This document shows, piece after piece, positions 35,872 to 47,543 of a DNA stretch of 64,000 bases. The position numbers were made by a program, and so were the translations under genes. Position 1 is the first letter of the stretch, and every line of letters starts with the position of its first letter. The notes beneath the pieces are model-generated. The model was not told where the DNA came from and made no database searches. It saw nothing but the letters and a program-made list of their open reading frames with translations. Source of the stretch: Gigaspora rosea (Eukaryota; Glomeromycota; Glomeromycetes; Diversisporales; Gigasporaceae); NCBI GenBank assembly GCA_003550325.1, contig QKWP01000599.1:110084-174083 (forward strand), read 5' to 3'.

Positions 35872-36034
35872 TAATACCCTGCCTTACTATTTGTTGTTCA
35901 TGCCTACCTTCATTATAATTTCCCGCGCAATCATATCATGATCGGGAATCTTCCATGGGAAGATTCCCGGTCACAAATAATCACGTGAAAACTTATAATA
36001 AAGGTAGGCATGAACAACGTAAGTCAGGGTATTA
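35872..36034. mobile_element. 163-bp foldback MITE (A)
   Basis: Arms taataccctgccttacta..gttgttcatgcctacctt and the inverse aaggtaggcatgaacaac..cagggtatta. The centre contains a further perfect hairpin cgggaatcttcc-atg-ggaagattcccg (35943-35969). It lies just upstream of the recognised kinase exon, probably in its first intron or promoter. Confidence 0.75.
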
Positions 36035-36178
36035 TTCATTTATTTCCTGTGAGGAGTTAAAAATTACAACAGAAAATTCCCGATGATCATATGATGCAGA
36101 CGGCCCTTCGGGCCATCTGTATCCTATGATCATCGGGAATCTCTGTTGTAATTTTTAAGCTCCCAGGAAATAAATAAT
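36031..36178. mobile_element. 148-bp foldback MITE (B) with ttcg-capped stem
   Basis: Almost complete palindrome: attattcatttatttcctg... to ...ggaaataaataat, with inner arms attcccgatgatcat and the apex ggccc-ttcg-gggcc-like (36101-36113). It abuts element A directly, sharing attatt. G+C-rich at the tip, in contrast to the surroundings. Confidence 0.75.
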
Positions 36179-36589
36179 ACTTACCGACTAGTTATTATTC
36201 AAAAAATAAACAATTTACGATGAATACTGATTTTAAATTACAGTAGATCAGATCAAATAATTGTAGTTTTATACTCACCTAAATTAATGTGAATGAAAAA
36301 AATTAAATAGTAAAAAACATGAACTTGAGTAGTTATTTTAATTACATAGTTAATAGGGATTTCATAATTAATGATTTGGCATCCGATTCCAGACAAAATA
36401 AATGACGTATTTACTTTAAAATGTATTATACATAATTCCTATTTTTTTACATATAGATTTATTTATATAATCATTTACCAGTAAATATGTATCAAAAAAG
36501 GCTAATTTTAGAGTAAAGACTTGTCAACTTCCATCTTGATATCGGCATAAAGTCTATCGAAAATGACTTCTCTATTTCTTATTTCAAAA

Positions 36590-36924
36590 TGTTATTTGTC
36601 ACATAAGTGACAGCGGCTTATGTATCACCGAACCAATCAGATTTCAGGATCTCGTGTAACGTAACACTATCAGAAAATTCAAAACAAACGTTCATTTTAT
36701 CAAAAAAACAACAAAAATCGCTTATTACTCAAAATCTGCATAGGAAACCATCTTCCGTGCTCTAACAAAAAGTTTTCCTTGAGCGATTTCACTAATACCC
36801 CAAACCCTGGCCCTAAAACTAGGTGCTCACCCTAACCCTAAACTAACAAAAACTAAACTTTATCGATACAGAGGTGATCTACAGGTGACATTATCACATG
36901 CGTCGCATATAACTTAAGCTAATT
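36590..36924 (-). repeat. ~310-bp dispersed repeat, right (inverted) copy
   Basis: Reverse complement of 27624-27935 at high similarity, including ccctaaccctaaact, the gctcaaggaaaactttttgt block and gatctacaggtgacat..catgcgtcgcatataactta. An extra tgttttttt is inserted relative to the left copy. Confidence 0.75.
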
Positions 36925-36947
36925 TTATTTAGGGCGTGCCATTTGTC

Positions 36948-37670
36948 ACGTGATTTACACCATGGATGCATGGGTCAGGGTGGTGATCGCGATAATCTAT
37001 ATAATATATATATTAAATTATATACGGTATATAATATATAGAAAAAATGTGCTTGTCACCAGCGGTGACATTAACCAGGTTAGGGTTAGGGTTGGATTTT
37101 ATAATAAATCACCTTAAGAAGCATTTTTAGCTAGAAAAAAATATTGGTTTCATAGGCACAATTTGAGTTATTGAGATTTGTAATTTTTTGAATTTTTTTG
37201 TCATACCTAATCTAGCAATTTGATTGCCTAATATATATATATATAATATATATATTAAGTAACTTTTTTCTACTGTTTCGTTTTGAATGATTTTACTACC
37301 AAAATGTTCGTCTCAATGAGACGATTCTAACAAGCCCAAAATCATTAAAATCCAATCACAGGGTCACAAGATCGTTAAGGTTTTGTATTATTATATATAT
37401 AAATTTTAATATATATATAATAATGCAAAACCTTAGCGATTTTATGACCCTGTGATTGGTTTTTAATGATTTTGGGCTTGTTAGAATCGTCTCATTGAGA
37501 CGAACATTTTTGGTAGTAAAATCATCCAAAACGGACCTGTAGATAAAGAGTTATTTAATATTATATATATTTATATAATATATTATAAATGTCGTTATAT
37601 AACCAATCAGAATTGAGATTAGGGTGATCACACCATACATGGATGGGGTGACTATTAGCCTTAAGTATGT
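36948..37670. mobile_element. foldback element with 255-bp central palindrome
   Basis: Outer ends (gtgccatttgtcacgtgatttacaccat.. and ..ccatacatggatggggtgac) are imperfect inverses. The left interior holds ggttagggttagggttgg and a diverged form of the shared core (ttggtttcataggcac). 37279-37533 is a long palindrome with arms of about 118 bp (ttttactaccaaaatgttcg...ggttttgtatt) around a tatata loop. A second copy of the family lies at 63412-63815. Confidence 0.68.
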
Positions 37671-39073
37671 TTCATTTTGTCGGAATTTCTAATAATTATA
37701 GGATCTTTAAAACTCCCACTATTCTCAAAATAAATTAATTATGATATTTATACACAGACTAAATTAATGCGAATAAAAAGAAAATAAATAGTAAATAAAC
37801 ACGAACTTGAATTTTAATTACTTAATTTAATACGCAAATGATCTTTATACTCACCCGCTAAATTAATACGAATAAAAGAAATTAAATATTAAATAAACAT
37901 GAACTTGAATATCTTATTTTAATTGCTTAGTTTAATACATAAATGATCTTTATACTCACAAACTAAATTAAATTAAATAGTAAATAAACATGAATTTGAA
38001 TGGCTTATTTTAATTGCTTAGTTTAATATGTTAACGATCTTTATACTCACTCCCTAAATTAATGCGAATAAAAAGAAATTAAAAGTAGTAAATAAACATG
38101 AGCTTAAATTTTAATTACTTAATTTAATACGCAAATGATCTTTATACTGTACTCACGGACTAAATTAATAAATAAAAAGAAATTAAAGGTAAATAAACAT
38201 GAACTTGAATTTTAATTACTTAGTTAAAACGTAAATGATCTTTATACACACCCACTAAATTAATGCGAAAAAAAGAAATTAAATAGTGAATAACATGAGC
38301 TTGAATTTTATTACTTAATTTAATACGTAAATGATCTTTATACTGTACTCACGTACTAAATTAATACGAATAAAAAGAAATTAAATAGTAAATAAACATG
38401 AACTTGAATTTTAATTACTTAATTTAATACGTAAATGATCATTATACTGTACTCACAAACTAAATTAATGCGAATAAAAAGAAATTAAATAGTAAATAAA
38501 CATGAACTTAAATTTAATTACTTAATTCAATACGTAAATGATCTTTATACTGTACTCACTGACTAAATTAATGCGAATAAAAAGAAATTAAATAGTAAAT
38601 AATCATGAACTTGAACTTTAATTACTTAATTTAATACGTAAATGATTTTATATTCACTCACTAAATTAACGCGAATAAAAAGAAATTAAATAGTAAATAA
38701 ATATGAATTTGAATAGCTTATTTTAATTACTTAGTTTAATAAGTAAATGATCTTTATACTCACCCACTAAATTAATGCGAATAAAACATGAACTTGAATA
38801 GCGTATTTTAATTACTTAGCTTAATAAGAGTTTTTTATACTCACGGTCTAAAATTATTTGTAAAAATGTTGATTGAATAAACAGTCAATCATAAAATTTG
38901 TTATTTATCTAAAACATTTAACTAGTAAAAATATTTTATACTTACTCACTGCATGTAATTTAAAACTATTACTTAATAATAAATTGTTAAATTTTAAATC
39001 TTAATAATTATTCTTATCCTTACTTCCTAATGATTACAGTAAATAGTTGAGATTTTCGATTTTAAAATAAAAA

Positions 39074-39511
39074 TTAACAAATAAATAAATAAATAACCCA
39101 CTTATAAATCCAATCGAAAAATTTGTCATTATCTTCTTCTACACCAATTCCGTATCTATAACAAATGACTGTTCTATAAATTCCCATATAATTACCAGAC
39201 TCAGCCGATTTTAAATAATATTCAAAATGCTTTTTTCTTATCAATTTCAACCCCAATTCCCAAATAATAACAATGGCCGACATAATACATTCCATCAGAA
39301 TTATTCATATTTGCTGACTTTTGATAGTAAGTAAATGCCTTTTTTTATTCTTCTCAATTTCGATCCCATATTCATAACAATAACCAAGCCAGAATGTTCC
39401 TTCTAGATTGTTCTTATTCGCAAATTCTTGACAATCATCAAAATTCAGTTTACTAAAAGCATTATTACGTGTAATTTGAACAATTTTATTTAAATAAATG
39501 CCCTTTGACAT
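39074..39511 (-). pseudogene. Sel1-like repeat protein fragment
   Basis: Starts at 39511 (MSKGIYLNKIVQITRNNAF). Sel1-type repeats follow: EGTFWLGYCYEYGIEIEKNKK, then after a frameshift in an A-run near 39345 KAFTYYQKSANMNNSDGMYY and HCYYLGIGVEIDKKKAF, then after another shift near 39240 EYYLKSAESGNYMGIYRTVI and CYRYGIGVEEDNDKFFDW. The G-x-Y/C-Y-x-x-G-I-G-V pattern is diagnostic. Sel1 repeats form alpha-solenoid scaffolds and are often joined to kinases in these fungi; here the fragment is upstream of the kinase on the same strand but separated by 3.3 kb of satellite. The two frameshifts sit in homopolymers, so sequencing error is possible, but the C-terminus also looks truncated. Confidence 0.72.
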
Positions 39512-40642
39512 TTTAGAAACAACCCGAATTATGTTACAAGAAATTTAGTAGTCATACTACCTTAGCTTATATAATACTAAATTAAGGTTTATGCAAACTG
39601 TTACCTTATGAAGTTAGTTCTCAACTTTTAGTAAATGTGATACATTTGTAAATGAACTATACGTATGATGATTTCAAACAAAATTAGAAAAATGTATCAC
39701 GTTTGTTAGTAAACAATATAGTGAATTCTTTTGTACAACTTTCGAAATTTTATTGTAACAGTCTATTTTAAATAATTAACTAAAACTGTTTAAATTAGCA
39801 TATACATTTAAGTTTGATTATAAACTATATAAGAGGACGAGCTGTTTAGCAAACTGCTCAAACTGTTAAAAGAGGTTTGAAATATACAATAATGCACGTA
39901 CCTAAGTTATGAATTGATGCCTAATACTTATGTATTTATGAACTCATGTATGTATATCTATCTAATAATTCTAAATTCATTGCTACGACATACACTGCAC
40001 ATGCACAAATAAAATTACCAATAGCTTAAATATTTTTTATTGCTATCATATCTAAAAAAAATAAATATAATAATAATTTCAATTTATGCGCAAATTTAAA
40101 AAAATTTAACACAAATATGGTTATTTTTAACTTTTTGATTTCGATTTTTTTTTTATTTTCAACTTATTTTTTGGTTACTGTAATTTATTGATATTGATTT
40201 TTAAATTTGTTTATTTCTGCATTTTTCACTATTACAAAACTCATATGTACATATTTCCGTAAATTTACAAGATATAAAACTATCTTATCATCAAAACTCC
40301 ACGTAAAGCCATTGTAACACTGACAGATGTTTTATAATTATAACAATAAAAAAATAAAAAAAAAAATAGAAAATAAACAAGGAAATCACTTCAGTTTCGT
40401 CATGTTTCACAGGACACATTTTTAGAATCCCTTTTATTGATAAATAAATTCTACAAAATACGACGCACATAAAGTAGCTATTTATGTTGTATTCACGGAC
40501 TCAAGGCAGAGTCAGTGGATTTATTTATATAGCTATGGGATTATAGGATTACAATAGTGTAATTTTTGCTACTAAAATCCACTGGTTTTGACACGGGACT
40601 CAAAAAACTATCGAAAACAACTGTAAAATCAAATTACACTAG
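39512..40642. other. intergenic, no gene seen
   Basis: A+T-rich; would contain the promoter of the Sel1 gene. No other coding frame or repeat family recognised. Confidence 0.45.
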
Positions 40643-40676
40643 TGCGATGGGTGGCGCATTCGCGCCACCCATCGCA
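40643..40676. repeat. G+C-rich perfect hairpin
   Basis: A 15-bp perfect stem (tgcgatgggtggcgc) with a 4-base loop attc, flanked on both sides by A+T-rich sequence. Probably the tip of a degraded foldback element such as those at 35872-36178. Confidence 0.65.
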
Positions 40677-40689
40677 TCTTATTTAGTTA

Positions 40690-42115
40690 TTCCAGTAACA
40701 TGCAGCATGTAATTACGGATTAGGCTATTGTGGTTTATATCGGTAATAATGAAAGGTAATTAGTTTGTATTGAAATTATCGTAATTCTATTATGAATTAT
40801 TCTAAAAAATTCTGGTACAAACTTACCCTATAGACAATACATTTTAAGGATAAGTTTGGATTAAAATTATTGTGGCTTCTATCGATAACTACTAAAAAAA
40901 TTCTTGTGTTAAACTTGTTCGTTATTCTAATTATTTAATATGTGGTTAAAGTTAAGTTAGTTTGCGTTGAAATTATAGTTTCTGTCATGAGTTATCACTA
41001 TAAATATTACCCATTTTGGTGATATACACATGTGACTTACTAATGTAACGTTTTCATACCTCAATCTAATTTTAATATTATAATGTGTACATAGCAAATG
41101 AAAGTCAATGATCACAATATGTCGTTAAAATTAAGCTAATTTGGATTGAACACAGTGCTAGTCACTGTAAAAAATTTTGGTACGAACCTTGATCATAACA
41201 TGCAGCATGCACAACGAACAGAAGTCGATCTTTTAAATTTCGAAAATGCAAACTGCATATGATCAAAAATCGAATTTTTTTTAAAAAAATAAATAAATTG
41301 ATTGATAACTGATTATTAATTCACAGTAAAACTTACCCGATAGACAATACATTTTAAGGTTGAGATTGTATAGAAATTATTGTAACTTCTATCATTAACT
41401 ACTGAACATGCAAAAATTACTCGTTATTCTAATTATTTAATAAGTGGTTAAAGTTAAGTTAGTAAGCATTGAAAATTATGATAGATTCTATCATGAGTTA
41501 TTGTTATAAACATTACCATTCTAGCGATACACAGCATGCGACTTACTAACGCGTGTTATTGACGTTATCTATATTTCAATCTAATTCTAATGCTATAATG
41601 TATGAACAGAAGTCGATCTTTTAAATTCGAAAATGCAAACTGCATATAATGATCAAAAATCGATTTTTTTTTAAAAAAAATAAATAAATATAAATTGATT
41701 GATAACTGATTATTAATTCACAGTAAAACTTACCAGATAGACAATACATTTTAAGGTTGAGATTGTATAGAAATTATTGTAACTTCTATCATTAACTACT
41801 GAACATGCAAAAATTACTCGTTATTCTAATTATTTAATACGTGGTTAAAGTTAAGTTAGTTCGCATTGAAAATTATGATAGTTTCTATCATGAGTTATTG
41901 TTATAAACATTACCATTCTAGCGATACACTGCATGCACTTACTAATGTGTGTTATTAACGTTATCTATATTTCAATCCAATTTTAATGCACAATGAACAG
42001 AAGTCGATCTTTTAAATTTGAAAATGCAAACTGCATATAATGATCAAAATTGATTTTTTTTAAAAAAAATAAATAAATATAAATTGACTGATAACTGATT
42101 ATTAATTCACAGTAA
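40690..42115. repeat. ~390-bp tandem repeat array
   Basis: The phrase gaacagaagtcgatctttta recurs near 41215, 41606 and 41997. Within each unit are ~100-bp subunits (ggttaaagttaagttagtt..gcattgaaaattatgatag..tctatcatgagttattg). Diverged relatives of the subunits occur at 61730-62250. Confidence 0.68.
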
Positions 42116-42548
42116 TAGATCGATTACCAATTATGATGAATTATTACGACATTAACATGCAAATGATATATGTTGTTAATTTTCTCACGGTCTGATTACG
42201 GTTTTTGGATATGGCAAATCAAAATGGTAAAGTACAATTGAATTATTATTAACATTATTATTAAGCAGTGTTTATTACATACTTACATAAGAAATTAGTA
42301 AATTAACATACTGATCACATTTTGGATACAACTATGATTCTATTGGTTGGTAGATTGACATCAAACTACAAATATAGGAATCGCTGAAAAATTAGTAATT
42401 ATCAGATAATCCGGACAGTAAACGACTAAAAAAGTTACAAAAAAAAACAGAGAAATCTAGAAATCAATCTTCTAAATTTTTAGTGGGACATAATTTTTTC
42501 ATAGCATTAGTATTTGCTAATATATATTTAATATTTTTATATTAATAT

Positions 42549-42911
42549 CATGTTTTTTATCTTTGTGGAGTAGTTAAAGAGTTAAGTTCGTTGTACAGCA
42601 TTATGATTAAGGCACATAATATTTATGGCAATTTTTATATCGATCAAAATGTGGGTTTTTTAATATTGTATGTTATAAATATCGAATCAGCAAAGTTTTT
42701 CTCACACTCTGGTCATGTTTTCTGAAGATCATGTTTTTTATCTTTGTGGAGTAGTATTAAGTTCGTTGTACAGCATTATGACATTACAAATTAAGGCACA
42801 TAATATTTACGGCAATTTTCATGTTGATCAAAATATGGGTTTTTTAATATTGTATGTCATGATTATCGAATCGGCAAAGATTTTCTCACACTCTGGTCAT
42901 GTTTTCTGAAG
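42549..42911. repeat. 181-bp tandem duplication
   Basis: catgttttttatctttgtgg...ctcacactctggtcatgttttctgaagat occurs twice (42549 and 42730 onward) with small indels. Part of the unit (ctctggtcatgttttctgaagatgaccaatc) has a relative at 61625-61665. The open frame 42715-42909 is a by-product. Confidence 0.65.
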
Positions 42912-42978
42912 ATGACCAATCAAAACTGTTTAAATGGACAATCTCTGAATTAGAAGGTTTAGATAGATTATAGGCGCT

Positions 42979-43666
42979 TAGTGTTTGTAGTCGATCCGAA
43001 TTTATCGACTAGACTATGTCACTATTTAAAAATCGGCTTAGCCGGCTAAGTAGTAGTAAAGAATCCTAAATGGTTAATTAAAGGCACGTGATTTAAAATA
43101 GGTATGATTGGTACGTGCGTACTAGTATTTGCAGTCGATATTATTTATCGACTTGACTAAGTTGACATTTAAAACTGATTGATCATCTTTGTTTAATTTT
43201 GTCTTGTATTTTATGTTCGTTAAATTTCTTTTTGGGAATTTTTGGGAAAAGAATAATATAAACTACCAAATTGGCCTAAATTTGGGCTAGGTGCTAGGAA
43301 AAGGGACCAAATTGACAATTTTTTTCAAAGTAATTTTTTTATATAAATCAATTTAGAAGATGTTAGGATAACATTTTACTTTAAACACATAAGTTGTTGT
43401 ATTAATAAAATTTTGCAGTATAGCCCTTTAAAGTTTGCATTTTTTTATAAGTTATTATAAGATTTACAATACAAAAATTGATTTTCTGAAGATTTTTTGT
43501 TTTGTCAATTTGGTCCCTTTTCGCAGCACCTAGCTCATTTGATTGGTTACTATAATTTTTAATATAGTCTAATATAAAGTTGACTAAGCTGATTTTTTGA
43601 AAAATCAGTTGACTAAGCCCGGCTATGCCAATAAAATTGACTAATGCAAATCGACTACAAACACTA
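42979..43666. mobile_element. 688-bp hAT-like element with perfect 8-bp duplication
   Basis: TIRs TAGTGTTTGTAGTCGAT and its exact inverse, flanked by TAGGCGCT at 42971-42978 and 43667-43674. Subterminal gtcgat/atcgac motifs repeat near both ends. A second inverted repeat lies inside (gctaggtgctaggaaaaggg at 43289 and its inverse near 43520), suggesting a nested foldback. The minus frame starting at 43758 spans the right end and is not a gene of its own. Confidence 0.85.
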
Positions 43667-43674
43667 TAGGCGCT

Positions 43675-44953
43675 ACGATAAACCATAGCTATTTTCGATT
43701 TGGTTAGATCGATGACTTGAATAATTTTTTTTGATTCCGTGAGCCCGTGAATGCACATAGATAGTCACCTTACGTTCAAGCGAAATATGACAAGTTGAAG
43801 TTTACCCACAGAACTCATGGGGCTCAAAAAAAATAAAAATTATGCAGGTGAGAAGAATCAGTGCACTATGTTTTTATTAATTTACTTTTATGTTATTGCC
43901 ATATAAGATATTTTTGCACATAATTGCACATGACTGCACAAAATATAGCACGTCCAAAGCACAGAAATCAGATCCAGTTGCATGGAATCTGCATACACGC
44001 CAATTCAACGAACACATAATTACGGGAATTTTTTCATGTGCATGAAATAATAATCAGTTAAATACGTAACTATATGAAAAATTGCACAGGAAAGCACGTA
44101 AAAAAGCACGCTATTACGTGCACTATTGCATGGAATTCGCGCCTTTTTACGTGTCTAGTGAATGTTTACCCATGCACTATCCCGTGTTATATTCCATATA
44201 GTCCTGTATACTCTCGTGCTGTCACGTACCACCATGTTTAACCATAAATTCCGTGCGCCTTTTTTTATAGAGTTGTTCAAAATATTTCAATAAAATTGCA
44301 AAGATCTACATTTTTTACATCTTTTTTTTTATAAATATGATAAAAAATTTTGGGGAATGGTACAAACGCTCAAATAAAGTTCAAGTACAAGTACTACTGT
44401 ACTATATAAAATGTTAGAATAACCAATTTCCTTTTTGGATAAAATGGGCAATGTGGCAGCTCACGAGGATACACCAAAACAAATAATTTTAAACAAATTT
44501 AGAAATAACCAGAAATAGCCCAAAAATCAACATAAAATAAATGTAATGTCATTAATTAGACTGCATCTAGTTTTTTTAGTATTTGTAAGTCATAAAATAC
44601 AAGAATATTTTGAGTTTTAAACATTGAAAATTTATTGTAAAACTGATTTTAAGACAGGAAGATGGACGGTCGAACTGTAACATTTTTAAATCAGGTCTAC
44701 AGGGAACGGAACCAGAATGGACTGATCCATAATTAGTTATATGTCATATGATATACGACATCTTCATTTGTGTGATGACTGCTTAATTGTTTGCTAGTGT
44801 TAGTACATGGACGGACAAGAAATTACGTTCACGTGTCTGCATATCGAATCAGAATGTTGTTTGTCCTAGGCTAAATTTAGCGGCAGGTCACAATCATTGA
44901 GGGATTGGATAAAGGTAATTTTTAATATCGGGAAAGCATGTTTATAATGCTAT
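43675..44953. other. intergenic with iterated gcacg/tgcac motifs
   Basis: 43860-44260 is dense in tgcac, gcacg and cacgtg-type words on both strands, resembling the subterminal region of another iterated-motif element, but no terminal repeat pair could be fixed. No gene. Confidence 0.4.
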
Positions 44954-45471
44954 TGTCATGGGCTAAAAGGTAGATCAACGAAATTAGACGCAGTAAAACC
45001 CGTGATCAAGTACCAAAATCAAACAAACAAACCTAAAGAAAGAAATCGAGAATCAACAATTAGTTAAAAATAATAAAAAGTATATAATATAGCCATCGTT
45101 ATTATAATCATATAGTACTTATCATCATAAAACCTTAGTTATAATGATTGTACTGGGATTATTCCATGATCGAAGACCAGTGATACTACTGTGATCCTTT
45201 GTGATGAAAGATCGATTTATCCTTAAAACTCTTTAGTTCATTAATCTAGTGGAAGTTATAAAAACTCTGTAATTTCCCTCTTGTAAAATATATTACATCC
45301 TATGAGATTCTAATATTCTTAACCTAATACATTCAATAAATTACCTGATAAATATTTTAAGATCAATTTATTGTCAAATCACCAAAGTCATGCCTCTGGC
45401 AAGTTACATCAAATAATAAAACTCTGTATTTTGTGTATTTCATATTAAAGGATACACTTCTGCTCGTAACA
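44954..45471 (+). repeat. 5' LTR, 518 bp
   Basis: TG...CA boundaries; nearly collinear with the 3' LTR apart from the MITE there and scattered substitutions, which indicates an old insertion. Confidence 0.82.
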
Positions 45472-45473
45472 TT

Positions 45474-45491
45474 TGGTGGTAACTGTGAGAT
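45474..45491 (+). promoter_or_regulatory. primer binding site
   Basis: Begins TGG two bases after the LTR, as expected for pairing with a tRNA 3' CCA end. The tRNA species cannot be told from the sequence alone. Confidence 0.5.
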
Positions 45492-45510
45492 TCTAACTTC
45501 TTAATTACAA

Positions 45511-46380
45511 ATGTCTTGTACCGACCTAAAAATGAATAACAAGCAGTTCCAACAATTCATGAAATTGATGACTAAATCAGTCAACAAGAACGAAATTAAG
45601 ATTCTACTAAAAGAAAATAACCCAGTAAAGGTTAAATACTTTTATGGTACTAACGACGAGGATCCTTTTGAATGGTTTGACGATTTCGAAAAAGCAGCCG
45701 AAGCTAATAATTGGACAGAAGACCGTAGAATGCAAATTGCGTCTGGGTATCTAAAGGAAATGGCAGCTGAATGGTATAAAGAAACAAAAGGGGTTATCGA
45801 ATTTTGGAAGGTAGAGGAAAAAAATGAGACAGAACAAAGTAAAAGTTTCTACTATTTATTCATAGAACAATTTGCTCCTGAAGAACGTTAACATCGTTGG
45901 CAAATTGAGCTGAACGAGTTATAACAAAAAGAAGTTAAAAAGGTGGATACATATGCTACAAAATTTAAAAAGTTACTTAGTAGAGTTAATGCAAATAATG
46001 GATTCTCAAATGGATATATAGTACGCATGTTCTTGAGTGGCCTAAAAAAGAATAATGCCACTTTTGTGGTTATTGTTGCACCTAAGGATTTGAATGAAGC
46101 AATTGCCGCAGCAAGGAGGGTCAAGGCAGGTGAATATTATAAGCAACACACTTCGGAAGCTCCGAAGTCGCAACAGAAACTGGGAAGTGAATTGAGTGAC
46201 CTTAAGAAACGAATTAACGAAATAACTTTGAATTATGCCACTTTAACAGACGAAATTAAGAACGTCAAAGAGCGGTCCCAAAATAATTATTACCAAGGAT
46301 ACAAAAAGAAGTTTGAATTAGAATGCCATAAATGTGGAAAAGTGAGGCATAGGTCATGACATTGTATATCTGAGAAAATA
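45511..46380 (+). pseudogene. Ty3/Gypsy-type gag, decayed
   Basis: One frame throughout. 45511-45888 encodes the start of the capsid-like domain (VKYFYGTNDEDPFEWFDDFE, AAEWYKE, FYYLFIEQFAP). TAA at 45889-45891 and 45922-45924 replace probable Gln codons (CAA to TAA). The frame continues with VDTYATKFKKLLSRVN, YIVRMFLSGLKKNNA and a Lys-rich coiled coil to a CCHC zinc knuckle CHKCGKVRHRS-x-HC, in which the x is a TGA (46357-46359) where Trp is usual. All three stops are explained by single C-to-T or G-to-A changes. Gag would form the particle and bind the element RNA. No protease or reverse transcriptase follows. Confidence 0.85.
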
Positions 46381-47543
46381 AGACCTAAAAGAAAATGGGA
46401 AATTAGATTAAAAAAAAATTGATCAATTAAGATATACTTCGAATTAAGTCACGTGTACTGAATAGTGCCGCTACACTCAAATTATTTGAATCAGCGTTCT
46501 AGAATTTGTTGTTAAGGCGTCGTGACTAGTGATGCCACTAAAATTGATTTTTAAAAAAGGCCTATTTCGTCTTCATTAGAGAAAATTAAAATTTTTTATA
46601 AGGAAAAGCAAATAAAATTTATATAGACATGTTCCTTATATTTTCGTCTATTCAAAAAAAGTATCAATAATTTCATCTTTCAAGTAAAATAGGTCAAAAA
46701 CAATTTCGTTTACAAATTTTAATTTCGGGTTTTAGAACCCAAAATGCTTTCGTCCTCATATATAGTCATGAAAACAAATCTAATCGAATTTAAAGATAGC
46801 TTATTAATTATGTTATAAGTTTAATTATTTAATATATATATAATACGAATTATAATACTAACCTTAAGTTTATTAAGGCTTTATTAAATATTTTTTTAAA
46901 AAAATCATATTTTAGTTAAACTATTATGATAAATAGTTTAGAAAATTCAAATTTAATCGATTCAAGTATAGATATAATTCTGGAAGAATTATTTAAAATA
47001 TTTGACTTGATAGTCAAGATCAAAGTTTAAAATTAGTTACGAATTAGAAAACTTAAAAAAAATAAAATGTTTTACAAATTTAAAAAAAAAAGAAAAGGAA
47101 AGAATGGTGCTCTGCCTGTAAGACGCCGAAAGGTGCAAAAAGAATGTTGCTCTGCCTGTAAGACGCCAAAAGGCGCAAAAAGAATGGTGCTCTGCCTGTA
47201 AGCCACCAAGTGCGCTAAAAGAATAAAAATAAAAAAAAATAAAAATTGTTTAAAAAAAAAAAAGGAGGTTTATCCAACCTGTAAATTGCATATCGAGCCT
47301 AGTACTGGCGGGTTAGCTACTGAAATAAGTACTGCACGAAATTGGACCTGATTAGTATAATTCGAAAAAAGTTATTAGCCCAAAGTCAAATAAATTAAAT
47401 ATAGCAAAGAAACTAAGAAATTTAAAAAATGTTATACCCTGCAAAAATAAAGAATAATCCAAAAAAAGAAATAGGACTTATCCAAGATCCAAAAGAAATC
47501 TGAGATATTTATGTGTGGTACACATAAAATAGGCCTGGGCGAA
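46381..47543. other. non-coding internal region of the LTR element
   Basis: No pol-like frame. Contains three tandem 40-bp units (see next entry) and A-rich tracts before the 3' LTR; a clear polypurine tract is not evident. Confidence 0.5.
47101..47222 (+). repeat. 40-bp repeat, three copies
   Basis: Units agaatggtgctctgcctgta + agacgcc..aaaaggcgcaaaa at 47101, 47141 and 47181, the third diverged. G+C content is higher than in the surrounding sequence. Confidence 0.8.

Larger units (their letters stand above)
36265..38850. repeat. ~100-bp satellite array, interrupted by inserted elements
   Basis: Units containing gatctttatactcaccc..ctaaattaatgcgaataaaa..aaacatgaacttgaatt recur at 37840, 37945, 38036, 38137, 38237, 38333, 38437, 38540, 38644 and 38749 (spacing 91-105 bp). 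A single related unit lies at 36271-36360, so the elements between about 36.4 and 37.7 kb probably inserted into the array. Every unit presents GGGTGAGTATAAA on the minus strand, which resembles a 5' splice site. Confidence 0.72.

Noticed and set aside
27624-36924. One 9.3-kb transposon carrying three kinases, bounded by the inverted pair
   Set aside because: Flanking bases show no target duplication and each ~310-bp copy could be a MITE on its own. Kept only as a finding to test.
34532-39511. Single kinase-Sel1 fusion gene on the minus strand
   Set aside because: The Sel1 relic lies upstream of the kinase and they are separated by 3.3 kb of satellite and MITEs, and the Sel1 frame ends on its own stop.
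40643-40676. Intrinsic transcription terminator
   Set aside because: This is a eukaryotic, probably fungal, nuclear genome; G+C-rich hairpins here match tips of foldback transposons.
42715-42909. 64-residue gene
   Set aside because: It lies in one unit of a 181-bp tandem duplication and is not open in the other unit.
43402-43758. 118-residue minus-strand gene
   Set aside because: The frame crosses the right end of the hAT-like element and its duplication, and has no recognisable features.
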